DNA of 64,000 nucleotides, from assembly GCA_026415675.1 (NCBI GenBank), contig JAOAGQ010000033.1:1-64000 (forward strand). The letters are read 5' to 3'. The position numbers and the translations under genes are program-made. Positions 9,056 to 16,592 of the stretch are shown here, piece by piece. This stretch comes from Syntrophorhabdaceae bacterium (GTDB lineage Bacteria; Desulfobacterota; Syntrophorhabdia; Syntrophorhabdales; Syntrophorhabdaceae). The notes beneath the pieces are model-generated. The model saw nothing but the letters and a program-made list of their open reading frames with translations. It made no database searches and had not been told where the DNA came from. Positions within the stretch are counted from its first letter, which is position 1. Every line of letters begins with the position of its first letter.

Positions 9056-9505
9056 TCAGTATAAGAATATCTCAAATTCGCAGTAGTTATAGCCCACCGA
9101 CCAGCTTTTCGTCTGCGTTGATTTGGCCTTTTTGCTGTAGATGGTTTCCATAAGGCCTGCTATGATACCGCTCTCCATATCGCAGAACATCTCCCCTGTG
9201 TATGTAAAGCCCGCACATGTGATACATTCGAATAGCCTTACCACTATATGGTCTTCGTCAATAAACTGGAACTCGGGGATACCGATCTTAAGTGTCTTGA
9301 TCTTTTCTGTGGCATCGGATAAATCCTTTGCCCCGAGCATGTTTCCCACCCTTTTCCCCATCATATAGAGGGTAGCCCCCGAGGTATCACCGAGGATGTT
9401 TCTCATCCCTATGATCCTCAAGATACGGAAAAGGGTAAGGGGTATCTCATCCCCGAGCTTTGGTCTTACAATATGCCCTATATCTTCTAAAGAGTATTCC
9501 TTCAT
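9056..9505 (-). CDS. V4R (4-vinyl-reductase-type) domain protein
   Basis: A 149-residue protein. The C-terminal half carries the V4R signature with conserved cysteines and glycines (CITCAG, then MFCDMESGIIAGLME). V4R domains bind small hydrophobic ligands or metals and serve as input modules in regulators or as accessory proteins. ATG at 9505 is preferred to an in-frame TTG at 9526 because GAAGGGGG precedes it. It lies between a SuhB-like gene and a histidine kinase that lacks an input domain. Confidence 0.75.
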   Translation of the reverse strand: MKEYSLEDIGHIVRPKLGDEIPLTLFRILRIIGMRNILGDTSGATLYMMGKRVGNMLGAKDLSDATEKIKTLKIGIPEFQFIDEDHIVVRLFECITCAGFTYTGEMFCDMESGIIAGLMETIYSKKAKSTQTKSWSVGYNYCEFEIFLY

Positions 9506-9522
9506 AAAACCCCCTTCATCAA

Positions 9523-10323
9523 TCAAGCCAAGAATCGATAATTACCCTGCTTCTCCTTTATGGTCTCAACCATCGCCTTGTGTATCAAACTGTTCGATGC
9601 TATTATCTCATCCCTATACAGATTAAAGCCTTCTCCACCGAAATCCGTCACCATCCCTCCGGCCTCAGAGACCATCAATACCCCTGCCGCCATGTCCCAG
9701 GGGTTAAGGCTTAACTCCCAGAAACCGTCAAACCTCCCTGCTGCAACGTAACTAAGATTCAGAGCCGCTGAGCCATCCCTCCTTATTGCCTGCGCCTTTA
9801 AGAGAAACTTCAAAAAATGGTCTATATTGTTCCGTCTGTTTGTTCTTATATCGTAGGGAAAACCTGTGGCGAGCAGGGATGATGTAAGGTTATCGACCTT
9901 TGAAACCCTTATCTTTTCACCGTTTAGGTATGCCCCTTTGCCTTTAACCGCATAGAAAAGCTCGTTGAAGATGGGGTTATAGACAACCCCATGGGTGATC
10001 TCCCCTTTCTGTTCATACCCCAAAGAGGTACAGAAAAAAGGGTATCCGTGGGCGTAATTTGTGGTTCCATCGAGGGGGTCTATGATCCATCTGTTCTTAT
10101 TGTTGCTAACAAAACTATTGTCCTTTTCTTCACTTATAACAGATTCTTCAGGGAAATTATCATGAATTAAGGCTATCAGTTTTTCTTGACAGGCAATATC
10201 CACTTCGGTAACGATATTTATCTCCCCCTTATACTCAATATTGAAGGTCTTTTGAAAGTATCTCCGCTGTATCTTCCCCGATTCGATAGCGCACGTAATG
10301 GCAAATTTTAAAATCTCGTCCAT
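9523..10323 (-). CDS. Inositol-monophosphatase family phosphatase (SuhB-like)
   Basis: A 266-residue enzyme with both family signatures: SEEKD, then WIIDPLDGTTNYAHG (Mg ligands) and ELSLNPWDMAAG near the C-terminus. Length is normal for the family. It would hydrolyse myo-inositol-1-phosphate or a related sugar phosphate; the residues do not rule out a fructose-1,6-bisphosphatase or PAP phosphatase role. An inositol-phosphate synthase gene lies 24 kb away, which makes an inositol role plausible. It is in the same minus-strand operon as the selenoprotein candidate (29-base gap). Confidence 0.9.
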   Translation of the reverse strand: MDEILKFAITCAIESGKIQRRYFQKTFNIEYKGEINIVTEVDIACQEKLIALIHDNFPEESVISEEKDNSFVSNNKNRWIIDPLDGTTNYAHGYPFFCTSLGYEQKGEITHGVVYNPIFNELFYAVKGKGAYLNGEKIRVSKVDNLTSSLLATGFPYDIRTNRRNNIDHFLKFLLKAQAIRRDGSAALNLSYVAAGRFDGFWELSLNPWDMAAGVLMVSEAGGMVTDFGGEGFNLYRDEIIASNSLIHKAMVETIKEKQGNYRFLA

Positions 10324-10352
10324 GACCTTATGACCTTATGCCCCGATATTTT

Positions 10353-10682
10353 TTAATGTCGTCCATTCTGATATCTCCTTTTGCCTTCCATTATCGCATC
10401 CTTCAGGACCTTAACGGATGGAACTTTTGTGAGTCTCCCTGACTCATCGATAAACATCCTTCAGGAAAAACCCTTTATTTCTTGGGGTTGCAATTCAACA
10501 CCGTTTATGTATACTGAAGGCGAACCTTTTATACCCATACGAGATGCCTCTGCCTCATCTATCCTGAATATAGCGATTTTTGCGTCTATGTTGTCTTCCT
10601 TTAATGCGGCCTCTATATTTTTCTTCAATTCCTCCTCTGAAGGGCAGGTAAGGGAAAGATAGCAGTCAATGCTTAATGTCAT
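10353..10682 (-). CDS. Probable selenoprotein: thioredoxin-like protein with in-frame UGA
   Basis: Reading from ATG 10682 gives 73 residues and then TGA (10461-10463). The frame continues for 35 more codons to TAA (10353-10355), for 109 residues with U74. The N-terminal part looks like a short thioredoxin fold: a CP motif (C13-P14), then GIKGSPSVYINGVEL. The UGA falls in a GFS-U-R context followed by ..G.....P....L..AI. As I recall the family, Cys-containing thioredoxin-like homologues have a conserved Cys-Arg at this spot. A 6-bp hairpin with a G-containing loop starts 14 bases after the UGA, as expected of a bacterial SECIS. The gene follows a VKOR-DsbA fusion, which supports thiol redox chemistry. 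Alternatives are a truncated 73-residue protein or a nonsense mutation. No Sec machinery gene is in the window. Confidence 0.72.
10430..10463 (-). promoter_or_regulatory. Candidate bacterial SECIS element
   Basis: On the minus strand the UGA at 10463-10461 is followed, after 14 bases, by a perfect 6-bp stem TGAGTC/GACTCA (10446-10441 and 10435-10430). Its loop is AGGGA, with G at the second loop position. The loop begins 21 bases past the UGA. Bacterial SECIS hairpins are known to sit in this range and to need a G early in the apical loop. The hairpin lies entirely inside the coding sequence. Confidence 0.65.
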
Positions 10683-10725
10683 GTAAGAATACCCCTTAAA
10701 TGTTTTTTTAATACTTCGACAGGCT

Positions 10726-11691
10726 TCATTTCGTACCCCTCTCTATTTTTTTCGACTGTTCCTTCTTTATCTTTTCAAGACCCCCTATAATCTCCTGGCT
10801 ACCGGTATAACGCTCTGTTTTGCCTTCGTTTTCGATTATACAGGTTGGTGTAGAGTTTACCTTGTCTGTCTTTAGATAGGTATTCAATAAATCAAACGTG
10901 GGTTTTACATCAAAGGGCTTAAATTTGATACCTTTGTTTTTCAGGTATTCCTCGAGTTTTTGCTGTTCCCCTATCTTTTCAAGGGATGCCCCTATCAAAG
11001 CATGTCTCGCAAAAAAAGCGGTCTCGATATCTTTTTTTTCATTCAATATGTATAGAAAATATCGGGCATAGAGAGGGGAGGTTTTGTATATAGGGGTATC
11101 GACGAAGGTGATGGTGATTATATTCTTTTTTATCAGATCCAAAATCAAAGGTTCTGCCTTCGGTTCCATAGCCCTGCAGGGAGGGCAGAAATAGTCTGTA
11201 TAGAGCCTCACTTTGACCTGGCCTGTACCAAAGGATGGTACAAGGGTATCGGATGCGTATAGGGGAGTTGCGGTCCCTTTAAAGAATATGGCAAAAAGGA
11301 TGAGGCTGATTGTCCCACTTAATATGGAGAGTCCCACAAAGGTTCTCTTTATATTCAAAAAAAACATCACCATAAGCAAACCTCCAAAGGTCAAACAGTA
11401 AACACAATAGGTGTTATACCATATCTGAAAACCTATGAGATAGAATTCTATCCCGACCCCTGCCGATAGGGAGAGAACGAGAAGCCTCTCCTTCTTCATA
11501 AGGGCGAGGGGGATTAAAAAAGACATGTAGCCAACGCCGATATACTCAAGGGGTATCCCGAAGAGTTCCCCTCTTAAAGAGGAACATCCCCCCTCGCATA
11601 AACTGTAGTATACCTCGACACCTATGGCGAGAAGGGCGATGATTGCCGTGATAAGATCCCGTCGATTTTGTAAAAAAGAGTATAGAGACAT
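10726..11691 (-). CDS. VKOR fused to a DsbA-like thioredoxin domain
   Basis: A 321-residue membrane protein. Residues ~12-140 form the vitamin K epoxide reductase fold with several membrane helices. It has the loop cysteines C32/C36 (CEGGC) and the quinone-facing pair C96-x-x-C99 (CVYC). After a linker, residues ~155-310 form a thioredoxin/DsbA domain with active site C169-P-P-C172 and a cis-proline region (STPTC). Such fusions introduce disulfides into exported proteins and pass electrons to quinone, replacing DsbA plus DsbB. The ATG has AAGGAGAT eight bases upstream. It is the first gene of the operon carrying the selenoprotein candidate, 43 bases downstream. Confidence 0.92.
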   Translation of the reverse strand: MSLYSFLQNRRDLITAIIALLAIGVEVYYSLCEGGCSSLRGELFGIPLEYIGVGYMSFLIPLALMKKERLLVLSLSAGVGIEFYLIGFQIWYNTYCVYCLTFGGLLMVMFFLNIKRTFVGLSILSGTISLILFAIFFKGTATPLYASDTLVPSFGTGQVKVRLYTDYFCPPCRAMEPKAEPLILDLIKKNIITITFVDTPIYKTSPLYARYFLYILNEKKDIETAFFARHALIGASLEKIGEQQKLEEYLKNKGIKFKPFDVKPTFDLLNTYLKTDKVNSTPTCIIENEGKTERYTGSQEIIGGLEKIKKEQSKKIERGTK

Positions 11692-11739
11692 TTAAATGAT
11701 CTCCTTGACCAACAAGATATAACCCCTTTCTCCTCTTAC

Positions 11740-11778
11740 CCAAAGGGATATGCCTTTGGAATCATCTAAATTATACCA
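11740..11778 (-). promoter_or_regulatory. Extended -10 promoter and leader hairpin of the VKOR operon
   Basis: On the minus strand TGGTATAAT (11778-11770) is an exact extended -10 element; no good -35 box is visible. Ten bases further on, CCAAAGG and CCTTTGG (11740-11746 and 11753-11759) form a 7-bp hairpin in the predicted leader. The operon therefore starts after the radical-SAM gene rather than as part of it. The function of the hairpin is unknown. Confidence 0.5.
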
Positions 11779-11785
11779 TGTAAAG

Positions 11786-13393
11786 CTAATTTAGATTGAA
11801 AAGAATTTCACGATTCGTCCTGTATCCTTTTATCTTTAACCCTTCAGCCCTTTTAAAAAAATTTTCGATGATCCCCCTCTCGTGCCTTTCCTCTATATAA
11901 ACCATCCGCCCATGGTCAAAACAGATAAACCTTTTTTCTCTAAAAAGTACATCGATGATATGTCTCACGTGGATATTTTCAGAGAGGAGTTCTGGAAGCT
12001 CTACAAGCCTCTTAAGAGAGGGTTCCCTATCGATATATCTTTTGACGAAATTGATAAACCTTACGAGCTTCATAAGTGTAAACGTTATATCTCTGGGGAA
12101 AAGGGGGTTCACCTCGAGCATGATGCTTGAGCGGTATGAACGAAAGGGTAGATTTTCTGTATGGGGCCTGTAATGTTCAAAGATCCTGCTGTTTGGGGCG
12201 AGGTAGAAGATGCTAGGTCCCAGAAGAGACCTCTTGCCCATAAGGAATAGCATTGTATTTATCACATCTTCGGGGCTCTGACCGGGAAGTCCTATAATAA
12301 AGTGCGTCTCTAAAAGAAAGGGGGAGTCTTCTATAAACGGTAATAATTTGATATAGTTAGAAGAGACACCTCTTTTCTGGGAAGAGAGAACGGTTGGGGT
12401 AATATCCACAAGGGAGAAATTGAGCCTTTTAAAGCCCGCCTTTAACATGTGCCCCAATATCTCTTCATCAAGGGTCTCTGAATATACACCGTTCATCGCA
12501 TATAGCTCCATATCCCTTCCATAAAACATCTCAAGGACCTGTCTGAAAAACGTCCTGTCATATGTGAGCATATCATCTTCAAGGTCTATGATGTCGATAC
12601 CCATCTCCTCGCAGATATCTATCTCATCCATAATCGTTTGGAGCCTTCTCTTTCTATATGGCACAGAAGGCCTTCCACAGAAGGAGCATCGGTTTGGACA
12701 GCCCCTCGTGGTCAACATAAACGTATAGGGTCTACCGTGCATCTTATAGGCGTTTTTATCCACAAGCTCCCTTGCAGGTATCGTGTCTATGTCATGTTCG
12801 TAGTTTATATCGCCTATATGGAATCCCCCCTCTTCCCTTCGAAAACATAGTCCAGGTATATGAAGGAGGGTCTCTTTCCCTTTCTTTTTGAGGGCTTCTA
12901 TCAACAGAAAAAGCGGTGTCTCCCCCTCCCCCCTTATCACGAAATCCACATGGGGGTTTCTTAATGTCTCTTCTGCATAAAATGTAGGGTGGATACCACC
13001 GACTATTGTTACGATATTTTTATCTATTCCCTTTGCGATCTCGAGTATCTGTAATGCCCCTTCCGAGTATGGGGTAAAAAGGGAGGAGACGGCCAATACA
13101 TCGGGTTTGTGCTTAAAAATGGTCTCTTGAATGACTTTATCTTCCTTTCCAAATCTGTAGTAATTGGTGAAAAGGGAGAAGGGGGTGTAGGTATCCCCTC
13201 TATAGTAATCCTTGAGCTCGGCAAAGGGGTGATCCTTTATGATGTTAGGCTTTTTTACATTCCTTAAATCTTCTATAACCACATGGCAAATGTCTTTCAG
13301 TTTTGCTGCGAGGTATAGTATGCCTAAGGGATAGGCCCTTATTTTTGTGTCATAAAAATCCTCTATGGGAGGCTGTACCAGCAGGACTTTCAT
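11786..13393 (-). CDS. B12-binding-domain radical SAM protein
   Basis: A 535-residue protein. The N-terminus has the cobalamin-binding Rossmann fold typical of this class (LLVQPPIEDFYDTKI, then VVGGIHPTFYAEE), although a DxHxxG motif is not evident. Residues ~200-400 form the radical SAM barrel with the CxxxCxxC cluster motif (TRGCPNRCSFCG). The C-terminal ~130 residues are unassigned. The ATG at 13393 overlaps the stop of the MoaD-like gene by one base and has GGAGG upstream, so it belongs to the AOR operon. It may mature a cofactor or modify a lipid; the substrate is unknown. Confidence 0.85.
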   Translation of the reverse strand: MKVLLVQPPIEDFYDTKIRAYPLGILYLAAKLKDICHVVIEDLRNVKKPNIIKDHPFAELKDYYRGDTYTPFSLFTNYYRFGKEDKVIQETIFKHKPDVLAVSSLFTPYSEGALQILEIAKGIDKNIVTIVGGIHPTFYAEETLRNPHVDFVIRGEGETPLFLLIEALKKKGKETLLHIPGLCFRREEGGFHIGDINYEHDIDTIPARELVDKNAYKMHGRPYTFMLTTRGCPNRCSFCGRPSVPYRKRRLQTIMDEIDICEEMGIDIIDLEDDMLTYDRTFFRQVLEMFYGRDMELYAMNGVYSETLDEEILGHMLKAGFKRLNFSLVDITPTVLSSQKRGVSSNYIKLLPFIEDSPFLLETHFIIGLPGQSPEDVINTMLFLMGKRSLLGPSIFYLAPNSRIFEHYRPHTENLPFRSYRSSIMLEVNPLFPRDITFTLMKLVRFINFVKRYIDREPSLKRLVELPELLSENIHVRHIIDVLFREKRFICFDHGRMVYIEERHERGIIENFFKRAEGLKIKGYRTNREILFNLN

Positions 13394-13626
13394 CAACCTC
13401 CGCCTACGGCAGGGAAAAGGGATATCGTATCCCCGTCGCTGGGGGTTGACTCTGGAAACATATGGCGTCCATTTACGAATATCAAGACGACCTCCTCTTT
13501 TGGCAATCCAAGGGAAGAGATGACATCCGAGAGGGTAGTGCCTTCGGGAAAGGTAAAGGATTTCTCATCAAACCTTCCCTTTTTCAGCGAGGCAAAGAGT
13601 TTTACCGTGACGTTTATCGTTCCCAT
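13393..13626 (-). CDS. MoaD/ThiS-family sulfur carrier
   Basis: A 77-residue beta-grasp protein ending in VGGG, the C-terminal di-glycine that is adenylated and thiocarboxylated. VTVKLFASLKKG at the start and IFVNGRHM in the middle are typical of MoaD. Such carriers donate sulfur to molybdopterin. MoaD-like genes are common beside tungsten AOR genes, and here it lies two genes after AOR with overlaps at both ends. Confidence 0.88.
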   Translation of the reverse strand: MGTINVTVKLFASLKKGRFDEKSFTFPEGTTLSDVISSLGLPKEEVVLIFVNGRHMFPESTPSDGDTISLFPAVGGG

Positions 13627-14216
13627 TTTACATCAAAGGTGAAAAATAAAAGCTCATCTTCTTCTTCCTTCAAGATATCCAACAACACCTCGAAATCCAC
13701 AGACTTTCCGTCAACGGTAATCGTAGCATCTCTTGGCAAAAACTGACAGGACTTAGTTGAGATGAGGCCCGAGAGGTCCCGGGCCTTTATGTATATCCCT
13801 GATTTTAAAAAGAGGGGGCCTAAATCTTCTGTCAGGAGGTTGAAGAGTTTAATCGAACAGATACCCTTTCTTTTTTGGAGAAACTTTTCTTCTTTTCCAT
13901 AGCTTATGCCATCCCGCATGACTTTTAACGGACCGCCCCTCTTGAGTATAGCCCCTGCGAGCCCCGGCATTGCGGAGGAGAGGGCGAGGGTGGAACCCTC
14001 TTCTATAACAGCTTTTCCAATATCGTCAACACACTTTCCATCGAGGAATATGGTACTTATCTTCTCTGCCAAGTATGTTTCATCGATGCCGATAGAATCA
14101 ACGAGAAATTCTTTTATGCTTGTCCCTATGGGACACTCCACATAGAAACCACCCTGCAGCATCAGAAAAAAGGATTTTTCCAATTTTCCATCCCCTTCTA
14201 AATGGATATGCCTCAT
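13614..14216 (-). CDS. Unknown AOR-operon protein
   Basis: A 200-residue cytoplasmic protein that I do not recognise. It has no signal peptide, membrane helix or cysteine cluster. Residues ~30-85 have the rhythm of a beta-grasp carrier (GTSIKEFL, then TIFLDGKCV, then GSTLALSSAMPGLAG) but end without a di-glycine tail. A second DGKSVD motif occurs near residue 170. The gene lies between AOR (25-base gap) and the MoaD-like gene (13-base overlap), so it probably helps insert the tungstopterin or mature AOR. That is inference from position. Confidence 0.6.
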   Translation of the reverse strand: MRHIHLEGDGKLEKSFFLMLQGGFYVECPIGTSIKEFLVDSIGIDETYLAEKISTIFLDGKCVDDIGKAVIEEGSTLALSSAMPGLAGAILKRGGPLKVMRDGISYGKEEKFLQKRKGICSIKLFNLLTEDLGPLFLKSGIYIKARDLSGLISTKSCQFLPRDATITVDGKSVDFEVLLDILKEEEDELLFFTFDVKWER

Positions 14217-14241
14217 AGGGAAACCCGTCTCAATTCAGAAC

Positions 14242-15978
14242 CTACCAGTTGAAGACACTGTCCAACTCCTCATCGGGTACGTCGAAGACAACGTTATGGG
14301 GAGGTACCGCTTCATACTTGAAGAATTCGGGAAGTCGGTCCATCTCTTTTGTAAATCCTGCCCTTATGTTAAAATCCCTCTCTGTTTTTAAAACCTTTTT
14401 CCCGAGGGCGACCACATCATCGGATGTCAAGGATATACCGTGGAATGCGTTTATCATATCGAGGAGGGATTGATAAGTCTCAGGCTGGTCTAAAAGGGCA
14501 AAGGCGATAAAGAGACACATGCCTGTAGAATCTATAGCGGCTGTAGCGATCTGGAGGTTTCTCGATAGTTCGATCTGCCCCACAGGTTTTAAAGGATCCA
14601 CAAAACCCCCAACCTTTAGGATATTAGATGCGGTGGCGTACCCTGCGGTATGGTCTGCCCCCATTGTGCTTGTGGCGTATGTGACCCCCAGCCCTTTTAC
14701 CGCCCTCGGATCATAGGCAGGTATACCCTGGCCTTTGACGACAGGCACCCTTTCAACGCCGAAAACCTTACCTGTAACAGCGGCGCCACTTCCTATGATT
14801 CGGCCAAGGGGAGTTCCCTTTTTTATTTCCTGTAAGAGGTTTATCGCACCATCGGCATCCCCGAATTTCAGTAAGCCTGCCTCCATTGCCACTCCTATGG
14901 TAACGCCCATCTCGATGGTATCGAGGCCTATATCGTCATCGAGGAAGTCCATATATGCGATCTTGTCAAGGTCATCGATACCACAGTCTGCCCCGTGGGC
15001 CCATACCGTTTCGTACTCCGGTTGTTTCGTTAAGTAATGGCCATCTTTGTCATTGTATATGCCGGAGCAACGGATCACACAGCCCCTGTGGCAGCCGTGG
15101 GTGGCGAGTCCTCCTCTCTCTGTCTCCAGGGCAGCCTCCGTCTCACCGCTTATCTTCGATGTGCCGGGGAATCTTCCCACCTTGAAGTTGTACGTCGGAT
15201 ACCCCCCTGCTTCATTTAAAATATTGGCAAGGACATTTGTACCGTAAGCAGGAAGGGCCTGTCCTGTGACCCCGTGCTTTCTTAAACCCTCAACAAAAGC
15301 GGTATTCGCCTTCCTGAACTTCTCCGGATCCTTTGGTTGCCTCATTGCCATCCCTGTGTCATCGAGGACGATGACCTTCACCTGCTTTGAGCCCATCACC
15401 GCCCCTACCCCTCCCCTGCCTGCGTGTCTCGTCGGTCTCAATTCCATATCGGTACAGGCGATGGATGCACCGCTTAATTTCATCTCCCCTGCCTGTCCTA
15501 TGGAGATGCAGGCTATTTTGTCCCCGAATTGGGCCCTCATTTTTTCAACAACACCATAGTTACCAAGACCTTTCAGGGTATTATCCACCTCTATCTTTAC
15601 CCCTTCTTTGTTGATGAAGACCCTGTAGATATCATCCCCTTTTGGCTTTCCCTCAAGCACTATCGCGGCGTATCCAAGGCGGGCAAGCACCTGGGATGGT
15701 TGTCCCCCTGCATTTGACTCCTTGATACCCCCTGTTAAAGGACTTTTACACCCTATCGAGATCCTCCCCGACATAGCGGCAGCAGAGCCACTTAATAGCC
15801 CCGGGGCGATCACGAGCTTGTTCTCTTTGCCTAAGGGGTGACAGGTAGGAGGTACCTCACTCGCTACTATCGTCGATGTCAGGGCCCTCCCCCCGAGGCC
15901 ACTATAATCTCCCAGGGGTGTTTCGTATGCCTTAGGACCACCTTCTGCCCCCAAATCTATCCTCAGTATCTTATCCAT
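14242..15978 (-). CDS. aor: Aldehyde:ferredoxin oxidoreductase (tungsten, AOR family)
   Basis: A 578-residue enzyme of normal family length. The N-terminal domain has the pterin-binding signature (LGGRALTSTIV, GKENKLVIAPG, GRISIGCKSPLTGG, RPTRHAGRGGVGAVMGSK). The 4Fe-4S cysteines are in CHRGCVIRC plus a later cysteine near GMCLF. The tungsten-site region includes MGADHTAGYAT. It oxidises aldehydes to acids with ferredoxin, or reduces acids at low potential. It is the first gene of a four-gene operon with an unknown protein, a MoaD-like carrier and a radical-SAM protein. GGAGG precedes the ATG. The aldehyde range cannot be told from the sequence. Confidence 0.93.
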   Translation of the reverse strand: MDKILRIDLGAEGGPKAYETPLGDYSGLGGRALTSTIVASEVPPTCHPLGKENKLVIAPGLLSGSAAAMSGRISIGCKSPLTGGIKESNAGGQPSQVLARLGYAAIVLEGKPKGDDIYRVFINKEGVKIEVDNTLKGLGNYGVVEKMRAQFGDKIACISIGQAGEMKLSGASIACTDMELRPTRHAGRGGVGAVMGSKQVKVIVLDDTGMAMRQPKDPEKFRKANTAFVEGLRKHGVTGQALPAYGTNVLANILNEAGGYPTYNFKVGRFPGTSKISGETEAALETERGGLATHGCHRGCVIRCSGIYNDKDGHYLTKQPEYETVWAHGADCGIDDLDKIAYMDFLDDDIGLDTIEMGVTIGVAMEAGLLKFGDADGAINLLQEIKKGTPLGRIIGSGAAVTGKVFGVERVPVVKGQGIPAYDPRAVKGLGVTYATSTMGADHTAGYATASNILKVGGFVDPLKPVGQIELSRNLQIATAAIDSTGMCLFIAFALLDQPETYQSLLDMINAFHGISLTSDDVVALGKKVLKTERDFNIRAGFTKEMDRLPEFFKYEAVPPHNVVFDVPDEELDSVFNW

Positions 15979-16134
15979 AAAAACACCTCCTTGATTGTGA
16001 TGGGTTTCATTAGAATTTTACACCATGAGGAGACAAATGCAATAAAAGTTTTAATGGTGGGTAAAGATTTATGTTGCTTCAAAAAAATCATCAAATATGG
16101 GATAATCGGTTAATAAAGCTCAAGGGGGTGTATT

Positions 16135-16584
16135 ATGTCGGATAATCTTAATTTGATCATTATCGATGATGACCCTGATATCTGCGAGCTCCTCTTAAGT
16201 ATCATAAAAAGGTTTTACGTCTGGGGTGATGTTATCTCCTTTTCCAATACAAAAGATGCCCTTACTTTCTGCAAAAAGATGGAGGCCGGGGTTGCCATAT
16301 TTGTCATTGATGTCTTTATTAAAAATGAAACGGCCTTTGAGTTTCTCGATAAGATAGCCGCTAAATTTCCCATGTGTTATGAGGACACGGTGATTATCAC
16401 AGGAAATGCCAGCGATGATGTGGTAAATATGTGTATCGCCTCTGACATAAACTATCTCATAGAAAAGCCGATAAAGCCCTATACCCTCCAGCTCACAATA
16501 AGGGCGATAGTCGGAAAATACATAAAATTTGCGAAGAGATTACTCTCAAATCCAGTCCTTGCCGAGAGCATTGCAGGCCTTTGA
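16135..16584 (+). CDS. Single-domain response regulator
   Basis: A 149-residue receiver domain with an acidic pocket (DDD at 11-13), phospho-acceptor D59 in FVIDVF, a TGN loop and the conserved lysine in EKPIKPY. A ~30-residue helical tail follows, with no DNA-binding or enzyme domain. It may act by protein contact, as CheY or a phosphorelay shuttle. Neighbours are AOR (divergent) and RlmI (convergent), so its kinase is not evident. AAGGGGGTG precedes the ATG. Confidence 0.88.
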   Translation: MSDNLNLIIIDDDPDICELLLSIIKRFYVWGDVISFSNTKDALTFCKKMEAGVAIFVIDVFIKNETAFEFLDKIAAKFPMCYEDTVIITGNASDDVVNMCIASDINYLIEKPIKPYTLQLTIRAIVGKYIKFAKRLLSNPVLAESIAGL

Positions 16585-16592
16585 GGTAAAGG

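Noticed and set aside
10461-10463. The TGA as a sequencing error or a pseudogene mutation
   Set aside because: Not excluded, but less likely: the frame continues with a sensible tail, Arg follows the UGA as in Cys homologues, and a SECIS-like hairpin is placed correctly.
10381-10662. A 93-codon plus-strand frame over the selenoprotein region
   Set aside because: It lies opposite the thioredoxin-like gene, lacks a ribosome site, and its product shows no recognisable motif.
16018-16134. A sigma-54 or good sigma-70 promoter before the single-domain response regulator
   Set aside because: TTGCTT and GATAAT are 21 bases apart, and no GG-N10-GC pair is present.
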